Shown: piece after piece, positions 1-10,100 of the stretch
Numbering within the stretch: position 1 is the stretch's first letter
Layout of the letters: each line of letters begins with the position of its first letter
Assembly: GCA_964369995.1 (NCBI GenBank)
Contig: CAYJHH010000019.1
Location: 1-30,243, forward strand
Source of the DNA: CAYJAD01 sp964369995
GTDB lineage: Bacteria > Desulfobacterota > Desulfovibrionia > Desulfovibrionales > Desulfovibrionaceae
Length of the DNA stretch: 30,243 nucleotides
Direction of reading: 5' to 3'
The notes under the pieces: model-generated
What the model was told of the DNA's origin: nothing
What the model saw: only the letters and a program-made list of their open reading frames with translations
Databases searched by the model: none
Position numbers and translations under genes: made by a program

Positions 1-59
1 TGGCTTCAGCACCTTTTGTACGCAGTTCGTACAGGGCAGAAGATATGATGGTGTCGTAA
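1..59 (+). CDS. possible 3' end of a gene cut by the window edge
   Basis: Reading frame 3 of the plus strand stays open from the edge to a TAA at 57-59 and encodes a short tail (ASAPFVRSSYRAEDMMVS). If real, it would be convergent with the oxidoreductase gene, with the inverted repeat at 91-123 acting between them. The opposite strand is also open here (frame ...YDTIISSALYEL...), so the strand cannot be decided from 59 bases. I do not recognise a family. Confidence 0.25.
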   Translation, partial: ASAPFVRSSYRAEDMMVS

Positions 60-90
60 TACGATTTTGTGTTTTTATGAAATAATTTTC

Positions 91-123
91 TGGGGGGAAA
101 CCTTGAAAAAAAGTTTCCCCCCA
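91..123 (-). terminator. candidate intrinsic terminator downstream of the oxidoreductase pair
   Basis: TGGGGGGAAAC (91-101) and GTTTCCCCCCA (113-123) form a perfect 11-bp stem with an 11-nt loop. Read leftward, the stem is followed by a fairly U-rich stretch (GAAAATTATTTC). It lies about 150 bp beyond the stop at 271. The stem closely resembles the MCP terminator at 4172-4203, so the two may belong to one family of intergenic hairpins. It may also serve a convergent gene from the left edge. Confidence 0.5.
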
Positions 124-217
124 CACCCGCTCTGCTCTCGATTTGCGTAATTGCTCGTGCCTCGCAAACGCAAACGGCTCCGTCGCCCGTTGGGTCGGCC
201 CTTCCAAAAAACTTTCA
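105..217. repeat. possible intergenic repeat element next to the terminator
   Basis: No gene is visible in 60-270. The stretch has poly-A/GTTTCCCCCC at its left end and CCCTTCCAAAAAACTTTC at 199-216, with a more GC-rich middle that includes TTTGCG...CGCAAA. From memory, paired GAAAGTTTTT / GGGGGAAACTTT segments recur between genes in Desulfovibrio genomes. Only one full copy is in the window, so calling it a dispersed repeat is inference. Confidence 0.25.
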
Positions 218-270
218 TGGCGGCAAAACGTGTTCTTTTGCTTCCATCTATGCATGTAAGATAAAAAGCC

Positions 271-3200
271 TCACTCTGAAACCTTACAAACCTGTATGGG
301 TGTTTGATAAAAGACCACGGAGCCTCCCACAGTATCAGCTAAGCTGGTATTTTTAAGCACAGGGTCCACGCGCATGGCCGCATTGGCATGAATGCCGCGG
401 GCGCGGCCTGTATCGTCTTTTATGTGTATGCCATCAATACATAGGCTTGCGGCGCCATGAGCCCAATGCCCATAGCCTAAGCTAAAGGCCACCACACCGG
501 GGCGCAGGCCTTGAAGAACTTTTACTTTTCCTTGCATAACCTTATGTTCTTTGTGGTTTAAATACCAAAGGCCGTCGGGGTTAGAGGCCGAAGTAATTTT
601 GGCTGTATCGCCGTCTTGAATGCCAAGACGTGCGGCGTCTTGGGCGGCCATTTCTATATAATTTTCCGGATGTACGGTGCGTAGCCATGTGCTCGCTGCT
701 GTGCGGCTTTTGCATTGGCTTATGGCCTTATAGGTAATGAGCGTAAGGTCATAGCCGGCGGCTTTGTCTGGTAGGGGGCGACCTAGGCAGTCCACTGGGC
801 TTGGCATAACCTTGGCGTAGGGCGTATAGGCTTTGCCGGTCATGGGGTGAGTGGCAAGGGCAAGGTTTTCAAAGTAGATATTTAACATCTTAGCATATTT
901 ATTACTGAGATACTCTCCATCATACGCTTCATGAAGGGCTTGAAAGCGCCCACCGCGGTTAAGCACGGTGACCACATGTGGCCATAATGCTTCACCCACA
1001 ATATTTTTCCAACGTGTATTATCATAAATAGTGGAGGGTAAATGCCTTCTACTGTGTTCAAATAAAGCCATTTCCTTGGCAGAGGCAGCAGGAACTTTTT
1101 GTGAGCCATCGACTTTTTCGCCATGGGCAATGTTAGCCACCATACGCAAGTATATATCTTCTTCCCTTTGCAAACTTTGATTTTGACCAAAGGCATGGGC
1201 GCCAAAACCTGGTAATTGCATACATTCGGCAAAAGCTAACAGGGTAGATTCCCAGTGAATGGGCATATTTTGCCCAAAAACCGTCACGGTATCGGTGAGG
1301 GGCGCCACCACAGGCTGGCGAATGGGCGCCACCTTACACACTTGAGAAGGATGTGAACCGGAAAACTCCCAGCGTTCCAAATACGTCACATCGGGGAAAA
1401 TATAATCGGCATACATGCTTGTTTCACCAACGCTAATGTCTGAGGCCACAATGAGGGGAATGTGCTTGGGGTCGGCTAATATGCGTATAATTTCATTACC
1501 GGCGGGTAGGGAATAGGCAGGGCTGGCCATATACAGAAAAAGCGCTTTGAGTTTGTAAGGATAGGCTTGCCCGGCACTGGGGATGATTTCTTGATAAATG
1601 TCACTGGCAAAAGGATACCAAACTCTGGGGGCAGGGTAACCTTTAAACAGGGTACTTTGCTCATAATGTACTCCATGACGAATGATGGAAATACCCCAAG
1701 GGCGCAGTTTTTTACCATGACTTATGTCAAAAGGTCCTTGAGCTTTGGTGCCACTGGTATCATAGGTTGTGGCTTTGGATAGTCCCCCCTTCCAATCGCA
1801 ATTACCCATAAGAGTATTCACCATCATCCAAATGGCCACATTGTAAAATCCATTGGTATGTTGGGATACGCCGCGATGTATATCGGCCACAGCCTTTTTA
1901 CCGTGAGAGGTGAACTCTTTGGCCACGGCTTCTATTTCTGTTTCGTCAATGCCTGCTTGTTCTGCCCATTGCTGGAAAGTTTTTTCTGTGGCGGCTTCTT
2001 TATATAGTTGCAATACACTTTTTACCCTCTGCCCGTGTAATTGTGTATCTACAAAAAGATCACCGTGGACAATTTCTGTGAGAGAATTGGGGTCAAAGAA
2101 GCGCGTTTTGCCATTATGCAGTGTCACAAAGGCATCAAAAAGCCATGTTTTGTTTGCCTCACGCGTACTTGGACGCTCTTCTGGGGCGTAGCCTAAGTCA
2201 GAAGCTCGCAAAAAGGCTCCGGGGCTACCGTGAGGACTGCCATCGTCATGTATTTTCACAAGCCATGCTGCTTGTGTCCAGGTGGGTTCTTTATCTTGCT
2301 GTGCAGCGCCTTGTGTACAGTTGGCAAGATAGCGTGCATCATAGGCCTCGTGATGTATAATCCATTGAAGTAAAGCCATACCTAAAGCTCCCACACCATG
2401 AGGTTCTACGGGAAGCCATTTCCAGGCTTTGGCGGCAGTTTTGGAAAGGCGCGGGTCTGCCACGGCTATGCGCTGTGAGCCATGGGCTTTTTGTTCACTT
2501 AATTTACTGGCGCGTAAGGGGGGGCCATAATTGGCTTCCATGGGGTTGGCGCCCACAAAAAGAATAAAGTTTGCATGCTGTGTATCGGCTTGCCAATAAA
2601 ATTTCTGGCCGCCGCTAAAGGTACCCTCGGTGAATTGATCTGAGATGGCCTTACAAGTGAAATAGAGTGATCCTTGACAAATGGTAGTATGTCCGTGGGT
2701 ATTGGTTGTGCCAAGGTTATCACGGAAAAAGCGCTGAATAAATTCACTACGTCCGCCTTTTTGTCGCCCCCAATTATAGCAAATTTGATTGTTTTTAGGG
2801 CCAAGGTCGGGATGATTTGGATCTATAAGGTGATGCAAATGTGCGGCATGCTTTTTCTTAAAATCTTGTAGGGACAGTTCTTTTTTTGCCACAGCCTGTG
2901 CATCTTTTGCCAATTCGTTCATGAGTGAAGCATCGCGCAAGGTGGCGATATCTTTAAGGCCATCCACATGGCCTTCGCCAAAAAGGTTGCCGCCATGCAC
3001 AATTTCCTTGATGGCTTCATGAAAATCCATGCTTTTCCATTGTCTTTCGCCCCTTTTTCCCACGCGCTTGAGTACTTTAGTGAGGCGATAAGGGTCGTAT
3101 AATGTTTGCATGCCGGCATAGCCTTTGGGGCATAGGGCGCCTGTTTGCGTATTGGCATGGTCTAAGGGGGTGTCATAGGGCAGGTGCGGCGTTTTTGTCC

Positions 3201-3324
3201 AAGGGCTAAAGGGATTCCCTTCTATTTTAGTGACTTGCCCTTCCTGAATATGCACCTTAATGCCGCAATTGGTATTGCATTGCTGACATACGGAATAGAG
3301 TTGGCTTTCTGAGATTTTTTTCAT
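271..3324 (-). CDS. molybdopterin oxidoreductase catalytic subunit (DMSO reductase family, TtrA/ArrA-like)
   Basis: This 1017-residue protein is the catalytic subunit of a bis-MGD enzyme. An N-terminal [4Fe-4S] motif is formed by C13, C16, C20 and C65. HGHTTICQG places C216 where DMSO-reductase-family enzymes carry the Mo ligand, and the last ~150 residues look like the molydopterin-dinucleotide binding domain. Length and the HGHT-x2-C region resemble the tetrathionate/arsenate/selenate/polysulfide reductase branch, but the substrate cannot be read from sequence. It is not formate dehydrogenase-like, because Q rather than H follows the ligand Cys. The first Cys is only 13 residues from the start, and an in-frame TAA lies 6 nt upstream, so a Tat leader is excluded. 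The gene starts 6 bp after the electron-transfer subunit gene, forming a two-gene operon. Confidence 0.85.
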   Translation of the reverse strand: MKKISESQLYSVCQQCNTNCGIKVHIQEGQVTKIEGNPFSPWTKTPHLPYDTPLDHANTQTGALCPKGYAGMQTLYDPYRLTKVLKRVGKRGERQWKSMDFHEAIKEIVHGGNLFGEGHVDGLKDIATLRDASLMNELAKDAQAVAKKELSLQDFKKKHAAHLHHLIDPNHPDLGPKNNQICYNWGRQKGGRSEFIQRFFRDNLGTTNTHGHTTICQGSLYFTCKAISDQFTEGTFSGGQKFYWQADTQHANFILFVGANPMEANYGPPLRASKLSEQKAHGSQRIAVADPRLSKTAAKAWKWLPVEPHGVGALGMALLQWIIHHEAYDARYLANCTQGAAQQDKEPTWTQAAWLVKIHDDGSPHGSPGAFLRASDLGYAPEERPSTREANKTWLFDAFVTLHNGKTRFFDPNSLTEIVHGDLFVDTQLHGQRVKSVLQLYKEAATEKTFQQWAEQAGIDETEIEAVAKEFTSHGKKAVADIHRGVSQHTNGFYNVAIWMMVNTLMGNCDWKGGLSKATTYDTSGTKAQGPFDISHGKKLRPWGISIIRHGVHYEQSTLFKGYPAPRVWYPFASDIYQEIIPSAGQAYPYKLKALFLYMASPAYSLPAGNEIIRILADPKHIPLIVASDISVGETSMYADYIFPDVTYLERWEFSGSHPSQVCKVAPIRQPVVAPLTDTVTVFGQNMPIHWESTLLAFAECMQLPGFGAHAFGQNQSLQREEDIYLRMVANIAHGEKVDGSQKVPAASAKEMALFEHSRRHLPSTIYDNTRWKNIVGEALWPHVVTVLNRGGRFQALHEAYDGEYLSNKYAKMLNIYFENLALATHPMTGKAYTPYAKVMPSPVDCLGRPLPDKAAGYDLTLITYKAISQCKSRTAASTWLRTVHPENYIEMAAQDAARLGIQDGDTAKITSASNPDGLWYLNHKEHKVMQGKVKVLQGLRPGVVAFSLGYGHWAHGAASLCIDGIHIKDDTGRARGIHANAAMRVDPVLKNTSLADTVGGSVVFYQTPIQVCKVSE

Positions 3325-3330
3325 GGCTTC

Positions 3331-4062
3331 TTAGTGGTGGAGGTAGATGACTTGAGGTTGCGTGCCGGCTTCTTCTTGCAGGCGTGAAGCTGCAGGGGAG
3401 GCGGCCCATTGGCTTACTAAGGAGTCTTTATCATTTATGTTTCCAAAAACGGTGGCCTTTGCCATACATGCGTGAACGCATGTGGGTAAGCGTTTTTCCT
3501 GTAGGCGTGACCAGCAAAAATCGCATTTGTGTACCATGGCTTTGGACTTGTGGGTTATACGTGGGGCATGTGTAATGCATGCGGCAAGAGGTTGTTTTTT
3601 TAGCAAAAAATCTTGATGACCCACTAAAGCCGAAGAGGCCTTGAGGGCAGCTGTATGGCGGGTATTGCGCTCAAGCACACGGGCGCCATAAGGGCAAGCT
3701 TGTATGCATTTACCACAAGCTATGCAACGCTCTTTGTCCACATGGGTAATGCCGTTTTCTTGGGTAAAGGTGGCTTGTACCGGACAAATGGGCACACAAG
3801 GGGGCGTTAAGCAATGCATGCAGGGGCGGGGCGTAAAATGGCGTGAAACTTGAGGGTAGAGCCCCCTTTCTTCTTCGTGCACGGGACGCAACATAAGGCC
3901 GCCAGGCAAGGATTTTTCTGCCATACAAGCCACGGTGCAAGCATGGCAGCCAAAACATTTATTAAGATCAATAACCATGGCCCATTGCACAGCTTGTGTG
4001 CTGCGTAGCGCCCTATGTAAATCGTGAAGCATGTGTGTATATATATCGGTATCAATGGTCAT
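3331..4062 (-). CDS. four-cluster ferredoxin-type electron-transfer subunit (DmsB/NrfC/TtrB-like)
   Basis: This 243-residue protein should pass electrons to or from the adjacent molybdoenzyme. Sixteen cysteines form four [4Fe-4S] sites: C36/39/42/46, C81/84/89/93, C113/116/119/123 and C180/183/195/199. This is the usual pattern of DMSO-reductase B subunits. There is no signal peptide or membrane segment. The ATG at 4060-4062 is preceded by AAAGGA with a 7-nt spacer, which supports the start. It is the first gene of the pair, and no NrfD/DmsC-type anchor follows, so the physiological donor or acceptor is unknown. The 109 bp upstream hold no promoter I would defend. Confidence 0.85.
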   Translation of the reverse strand: MTIDTDIYTHMLHDLHRALRSTQAVQWAMVIDLNKCFGCHACTVACMAEKSLPGGLMLRPVHEEERGLYPQVSRHFTPRPCMHCLTPPCVPICPVQATFTQENGITHVDKERCIACGKCIQACPYGARVLERNTRHTAALKASSALVGHQDFLLKKQPLAACITHAPRITHKSKAMVHKCDFCWSRLQEKRLPTCVHACMAKATVFGNINDKDSLVSQWAASPAASRLQEEAGTQPQVIYLHH

Positions 4063-4171
4063 GGGAAAATCCTTTGAGGCCTTTATATCACGCTCAAATT
4101 TATTTGTATAACATGATATTGTCTAATTATTTTAAAGTATTACATGTATTCACTGGATAGTGTAAAAAATA

Positions 4172-4203
4172 CGGGGGAAAACTTGTCATAAAGTTTTCCC
4201 CCG
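4172..4203 (-). terminator. intrinsic terminator of the MCP gene
   Basis: CGGGGGAAAACTT (4172-4184) and AAGTTTTCCCCCG (4191-4203) form a perfect 13-bp stem with a 6-nt loop. Read leftward it is followed by TATTTTTTACA, a proper U-tract. It lies 40 bp beyond the MCP stop and insulates it from the oxidoreductase operon. Confidence 0.85.
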
Positions 4204-4242
4204 AAGGTGAGTTACTGAAAAAAGATGCCTTACCTATGAGTT

Positions 4243-6657
4243 TTATACTTTTTTCATGGCGTCTTGCAGTTCCTGAGCTTGCTCTGCCAATTCACGTATG
4301 GCTTCAGCCGATTGTAAGATAGCTTCACCGTTTTTATTAACCACTTCATTAATATCACTCATGGATTGAGAGATTTCTTCTGATACGGTGGTTTGTTCCG
4401 TGGCGGCCGAAGCAATTTGGTGAATCATATCTGTATTTAAGCTCGTTACAGAAGCAATTTCTTGCAAGGACGTTTCAGAAAGCTGAGCGTATTCTGCCGT
4501 TTTGCTAATTTGTGCCACCACACGAGTGACCTCTTCTTGGTTAGCATTACTGGATTCTTGAATGGAGCGTACGCTTTCGCCCACTTCACGAGTGGCGCTC
4601 ATGGTTTTTTCTGCAAGCTTTCTTACTTCATCAGCTACCACAGCAAAGCCGCGACCAGCCTCACCGGCTCTGGCAGCTTCAATGGCAGCATTTAAGGCGA
4701 GCAAGTTAGTTTGGTCAGCTATGTCATTAATGACATTGATGATATTCCCAATACCTTCGGAAAGATTATCTAATTTTTCCATATTGGTGGTAAGGTTGGA
4801 AGCAGAGCCGCTCAAAATATTCATGGCAGCAGACATTTGTGTGATGGTGGTAATGCCTTCTTGAGCCTTGGTGAGCACTACATTGCTTTGATCTGCTGTG
4901 TTTAAGGCATTGGCAGCCACTTCTTGCACAGAGGCGTTCATTTGCGTCATGGCAGCGCTTGTGCTTTCGATACGTGTGCGCTGGAAGTTAGATCCTTCCA
5001 CAATGGCTTCCGTTTGTGAAGAGAGTTCCTCCGCAGCAGAAGCCACACGTACTGCCACTTCGGTGGCTTGTATGGACATTTGTTTAATGGCTTCGCCTTG
5101 CTCGTGAACCTTAGTGATGTCGGCTAAAAACTCCACATAAGCCACAGCTTTACCGCTCAAATCGTATAAAGGATTGGCGTATACATCAAGGGTAAGAGAT
5201 TCACCCTTAGGCAAACAAGGCGCCACGGCATTAATTTGCTGTTCTTTGTTAAAGGCATTTAAACCAAGGCAGTGCTCGTTGCCACAGGCAGGTGATCTGA
5301 AGTGTGAACCGCAATTGGTACCCAGTACAGAATCACTTTGTACCATCTCCTTACCCTTAGCGTTCATGTATAAAATGGTATTGTCTGGAGATGCTGTAAA
5401 AATACCAGCGGGTATACCATGAAGTAATTTTAAATAAGAATCTGATAAGGTATTTACATTATTTATTAATTGGTAGAAATCGTTCTCAAAGCCTTCCGTG
5501 CTGACCTTACTGTCAAGGTGTCCACTGGAAACTTTGTTGGCTGTGTCATAAAAAGCGTCTTTTAAACCTAAAAGCTTTCGACTAATATCTTGAATACCGT
5601 TGACCACAAGGCCAATTTCGCCTTTTTCTTGTATATCTACCGTGTCACGTAGATTACCGTTGGCGATATTTTGAGCATAATGTGCCATTTTTGTAAGGGT
5701 GGAGGAAAGTCTTTTTACAATGAAAAGAATGATGGCTACCGTGAGTAAGACAGCTATGCTCGAGAGTATCAATATAAGTTCAGAGGCGGAGTTTACCGCT
5801 TGAGTTATGGAGCTTAGTTCTTCTTGAGCGCCTTGGGCGGCGTTCTTACTTAAAGGGGCAAGGGTACTAATAATGTGTTCTCTTATTTCAGTAAGTTCTG
5901 CCACTTCTTGTCCAAGTTTGTTGATTTCATTTTGCACTGCGCTTGCTACTTTTGCAAAAGCTGTGGTTTTTTCTTGTAAAGTGTCAAAGGCAGCGTCATC
6001 GCCTAAAAAGCCTGTGCCTTTAAGGGCAATGACTTCTTCTAAATGTGTAAGACAGAGGTCTTTGGCTTTTGTCGCATTTATGTTGGAACTTTTAGTTTGG
6101 GCAAATAAAAAAGTATCTATATGGCCTTGATATGTAATAATTTCTTTTTGAATAGTGATGATTTTTTCTACAATTTCATGATTATTGATCATGAATACTT
6201 GCTTTATAATATCAGAAAGAGCTTGAGTAAGCTCATCTTCTGCTTTGTGTAAGTCTTTATCCACCAAGGCAAGCAAAGATGAAGAGTGTAGTACATAGGC
6301 ATCTACAGAAGTGAGGAGCACTTCAAGGGAAGATATCATATCTCTCACTGTGTGCTTATCAGCTTCTTTCACCACATTGAGGAGCTTTTTATTGTCCGCT
6401 AAGGCGTTTAAAGCGTATTTTTTTACATTTTCGCTGTCTGCTGGTTGGTGATGTAAGCTGAATTGGTCCAGATAGTAGGCGATTTTGTATAAATCAATTT
6501 CTGTTCTGTAGGTAATGGAGTCAATTTGATCGAAGTTGGCAAATTCAACAATATCGATACTAGAGTTGCGCGACGAAGTATAACTGATACACGAAAGCGC
6601 AATCATAATGGCGGTGAGAAATAAAAAACCTGAGATTATTTGCACTTTACTTGTCAT
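4243..6657 (-). CDS. methyl-accepting chemotaxis protein with cytoplasmic Cys-rich PAS domain
   Basis: This 804-residue transmembrane chemoreceptor should control CheA at the flagellar signalling array. TM1 is at about residues 7-25. A helical periplasmic sensor region spans about 28-290, and TM2 is at about 293-314. A HAMP-type linker follows (~314-366), then a PAS-like domain (~408-515). The signalling domain (~530-800) contains the hairpin-tip block DQTNLLALNAAIEAARAGEA. Within the PAS domain, C449, C458, C463 and C481 are clustered, which could bind a metal or sense redox. No CheR-tethering pentapeptide is visible at the C-terminus. A strong AGGAGG ribosome site just before ATG 6655-6657 fixes the start. 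It is monocistronic, with its own terminator. The ligand is unknown. Confidence 0.92.
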   Translation of the reverse strand: MTSKVQIISGFLFLTAIMIALSCISYTSSRNSSIDIVEFANFDQIDSITYRTEIDLYKIAYYLDQFSLHHQPADSENVKKYALNALADNKKLLNVVKEADKHTVRDMISSLEVLLTSVDAYVLHSSSLLALVDKDLHKAEDELTQALSDIIKQVFMINNHEIVEKIITIQKEIITYQGHIDTFLFAQTKSSNINATKAKDLCLTHLEEVIALKGTGFLGDDAAFDTLQEKTTAFAKVASAVQNEINKLGQEVAELTEIREHIISTLAPLSKNAAQGAQEELSSITQAVNSASELILILSSIAVLLTVAIILFIVKRLSSTLTKMAHYAQNIANGNLRDTVDIQEKGEIGLVVNGIQDISRKLLGLKDAFYDTANKVSSGHLDSKVSTEGFENDFYQLINNVNTLSDSYLKLLHGIPAGIFTASPDNTILYMNAKGKEMVQSDSVLGTNCGSHFRSPACGNEHCLGLNAFNKEQQINAVAPCLPKGESLTLDVYANPLYDLSGKAVAYVEFLADITKVHEQGEAIKQMSIQATEVAVRVASAAEELSSQTEAIVEGSNFQRTRIESTSAAMTQMNASVQEVAANALNTADQSNVVLTKAQEGITTITQMSAAMNILSGSASNLTTNMEKLDNLSEGIGNIINVINDIADQTNLLALNAAIEAARAGEAGRGFAVVADEVRKLAEKTMSATREVGESVRSIQESSNANQEEVTRVVAQISKTAEYAQLSETSLQEIASVTSLNTDMIHQIASAATEQTTVSEEISQSMSDINEVVNKNGEAILQSAEAIRELAEQAQELQDAMKKV

Positions 6658-7074
6658 GAAATCCTCCTAAGTTTCAGGGGTATGTTGGCGAAAGTTAACC
6701 AGAGGCAGGGAAGTGTAAGAATTTGTAACAAGTATCTGCTACATTACCTTAGGCCTTTATAATTACACATAGAATATTTTTGTCTTTTTTTAGGCAATTT
6801 GTCAAATGAAAGGTCAATAATTTGTGCTTTTTTTGCTATAATTCCATGTTGCATAAAGGTTTATGATAGAGAACACGTACTTTATATTTTAGTAACATGT
6901 TTTCATTTTAATAAGTATTTTACTACGTATGTCAACTGCTTTACCCTTGTTTCTGGTTTTCTTTGATTTTATATCACTTTGATTTTTAAGATATTTTTTA
7001 AATTAAATGCATGCTTTTGTGTTCTGCATTATGTGAATGTCTTGGAATGTTGACGAAATTTTTCCATAAAAAAT
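6658..7074. other. AT-rich intergenic region between adhesin and MCP genes
   Basis: I see no open reading frame with a plausible ribosome site here. The stretch holds the MCP Shine-Dalgarno sequence (next to 6658), the candidate MCP promoter at 6908-6935 and many short A/T runs. The adhesin terminator begins at its right end. Confidence 0.6.
6908..6935 (-). promoter_or_regulatory. candidate sigma-70 promoter for the MCP gene
   Basis: On the minus strand a perfect TTGACA (6930-6935) is followed after 16 nt by TATTAA (6908-6913, 4/6 match to the -10 consensus). It would leave a leader of about 250 nt before the MCP start. The surrounding sequence is very AT-rich, so a chance match is possible. 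Confidence 0.35.
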
Positions 7075-7101
7075 CCCCCCGAAGCCTGAAGCCTCGAGGG
7101 G
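7075..7101 (-). terminator. intrinsic terminator of the adhesin gene
   Basis: Read leftward, CCCCTCGA pairs with TTCGGGGG (one G-U pair) around a short inner stem. This is immediately followed by ATTTTTTATGG. It begins about 28 bp after the adhesin stop codon at 7129-7131. Confidence 0.75.
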
Positions 7102-7128
7102 ATAGTTTTTTAGATTATAGAGTTAGTA

Positions 7129-10100
7129 TTAACCAAACAGACTGGTATTCACAAGAATGGTAATGTTATCGTCATCATTGCTCTTGTATTCACGATAGGT
7201 GCTATCACCTACGGTAATATCTTTAGCATTGTCAACTTCACCCCAATTCTTATTGAATGTTTCTTCGTCTAAACTACCTTCGTTCATCATGCTTTCACGC
7301 ACACTTTCAGCTTCGTTAACATCAGTACCCTTCATGATAACTTCAATGTTAGCAATGGTACCCTCGGCAATCTTGCCATCTAGGCTTTCAAAGCTGTCTA
7401 CACCGGCAAGCAAGATGTCCATTTCGCCTTCGCCGCCATCCACATGCAAGACTTCATTGATGTTAGGCAGAACAATGATATCGTTACCGCTACCGCCCAT
7501 GATGATGTCTTTACCTTCGCCGGCAAAGATGGTGTCATTGCCACCAAGGCCGAGGAGGATATCATCGCCGTCGCCGCCGAAGAGCAGGTCGTTACCATCG
7601 GTATCTCTTTCCATGTCCTCGGTAATTTCAGCAAATGTTTCGCGGCCTTCTTCTGTTTCTACAAGCTCTTGAGCTCTGTCTACCAAAGCCTTCACAAGGG
7701 CAGCACTATCATCATGCGTATTGTCATCGTCATCTGCGTCAGCAACATTTTTTAATGCTTCTTCTGTGTATTTGGAGTCGTCTAATTCCCCAAGCTGTGC
7801 GGCAAGGGTATGGATATCAGAAAGCTCTCCATCGCCGATAACAAGGTCTTCTCCGCCTTGACCAAAGGCTATATCATCACCACTACCACCTATAAGGATA
7901 TCATGGTCTGTGGCACCTATGGAGCCGTATGTCTCGTCAAACCATTGTGCATTATTGGTAATGTACAGCATGGCCTCATTGATGGTAGGCACATAAGGCT
8001 CCCCGTCAATTTCAAGGTTAAGCTTAATCTTTACTGCGTCAATAATATCCTTTTCATTCATACCACCAACGATAAGGTCATCTCCTGCACCAGCATTAGA
8101 AATGCTAGAGTCAAAGCTATTGCCTGAGATGCTACCGGTGGAAGGCTTGAAGAAGTCTGATGCATCATCAGTGATAATAATGCTGTCAGCACTGCCAATG
8201 AAGTTATTATACATCTCATCGGAGTTCACACCTGTTCCGTTACCGCCGTTAAAGCCTACAGCTGTAAGGGTTCCGTCCTCACCAAGAGCGTCTTTAAGTT
8301 TGTCAATGGGCGTCTCCACTAGGGGATATGGACGAGCTGTTAATACTAACTGGCCATTTACATTTTCAAGGGTCAATTGATATTGTCCTGTTGTTTGTGT
8401 ATTGGCAGCATTTGTTTGTACACCGTTAGACTTTGTTTCAATGACTGTTCCATAGCTAATCCATGTGGTGCCTGCTTCTTTACCGCTGATATTAAATTCA
8501 ATATCAAGATCGCGAAGCTGCCATCTTCCAGAAACTTTTTTATAGTATGAATCTGCATAGGCATCACTAACGATATCCTCAAAGCGAACCGTTGTCGCAT
8601 TGTTTGCAACGCTTACTGATGAGCATGGCTTAGTAAATCCATCTGGATTTGGCTGACCGTCAGTAATAAAGATGGCTTTGTTTTCAAACTCTTTACTTGT
8701 GTCAGTAGCATCGGCCGCATTTTGCTTATTAAGCCAATCTGTGGACTGTTTAATGGCTGAGTCATAGTCAGTACCACCACCCACTTGGATATTGCCATCG
8801 CTATCTGTGCGTAACTTGTCAACCATGGCATCAGCAGCCGCTGCAGGGTCAGTTCCCTCATAGATAACAGTATCACCTTGATATACCTTGCCATCTTTTA
8901 AGGAGAACTCAACGGCAGTTGTGTACCAGCCAAAGGTCACAAGCTGTAAGTTCACTTCACCATCTGTGGCGGCAGGTCCGGAGTGTGTAAACATATCTCC
9001 AAGGAACTCTTCAAGTGCCACTTGTACTGAAGGTAAGATGTCATCATAATCACCATTTGATGGTGCATTACCATCGTCATCCATGCTGCCTGAGGTATCA
9101 AGCATAATGGAAACATTATAGTTACCGCCCTTAATAATGGTGGCGCCGGAACCAACTTGCCCTTCAAAATCACTGTCAGGCTGCTTTGGCACCCACTGAG
9201 CGCTAAGGTCAACACTCTTAGAGTCGCCGTCTGCATCAGTGATGGTCACTTTTTCAGTTCTGGTATCGCCACTTTCTTTTGGCATGACGGCTAACCATGT
9301 ATTACCATCATTGGTTGAAAGCGTTGCATCACCAAAGGTAATGGTGGTTGTGCCATCTTCATTCCAAGTGATTTCGTCATACTTAATTGTTACGTCATTA
9401 AAGGTAATGCTTGAGCCTGGACCATTATCTGCTCCCATATTCATTTCAAAGGTAATGCGGGCATCGCCTTCATCAAGGACAGGAAGGGTAGCACTTGGGC
9501 CTGCGGCTGTGGGGGCATCATCTGTAATGGTAACATCCACGGTCACATCAATACTGCTGTTATTTTCATTTCCAATGGTGAAATCAAAGGAAGTGACTTC
9601 TTCTGTATCATTGGCATCATCACCGCTGTCGATGGCTTCGTTAAGCGTATACTCATAGGTAATGATGGTTTCGCCTGCTTTGGTAACAACAGAAGCAATA
9701 GACACAGTGCCATTGGCTACATTGGCAGAGCCGCTCCATGTACCGTCATTATTTTTCTGGAATTCATAATCACCAATTTTAATGGTTGTAGGTACATCAC
9801 CATCCAGAGTTATTGTACCGGTTTTGGTAAGTGCTGTAGCATTAGGAGCAGTGCCGTCAGCAAGATTTGCTTCGTCAACAGTGACATCGGTGCTTGTGAG
9901 AACAGTAAAAGGTGTATCTCCTACTATAGAATGTTCTGCATAATCTCCGTCACCGTCAGTTACAAGTACAGTCACACCAGTGCGTCCAGATACTTCATAA
10001 GAGACTTCCCACGTTTTGTTGTCCGTGGTTGTGAACGTAATGTCACCTAATTTGATGATAAAACCACCAGATCCATCAGGAGTGATTGCAGCATCAACTT

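Noticed and set aside
6837..6842. TATAAT on the plus strand as a promoter
   Set aside because: No -35 element at the right distance and no plus-strand gene downstream.
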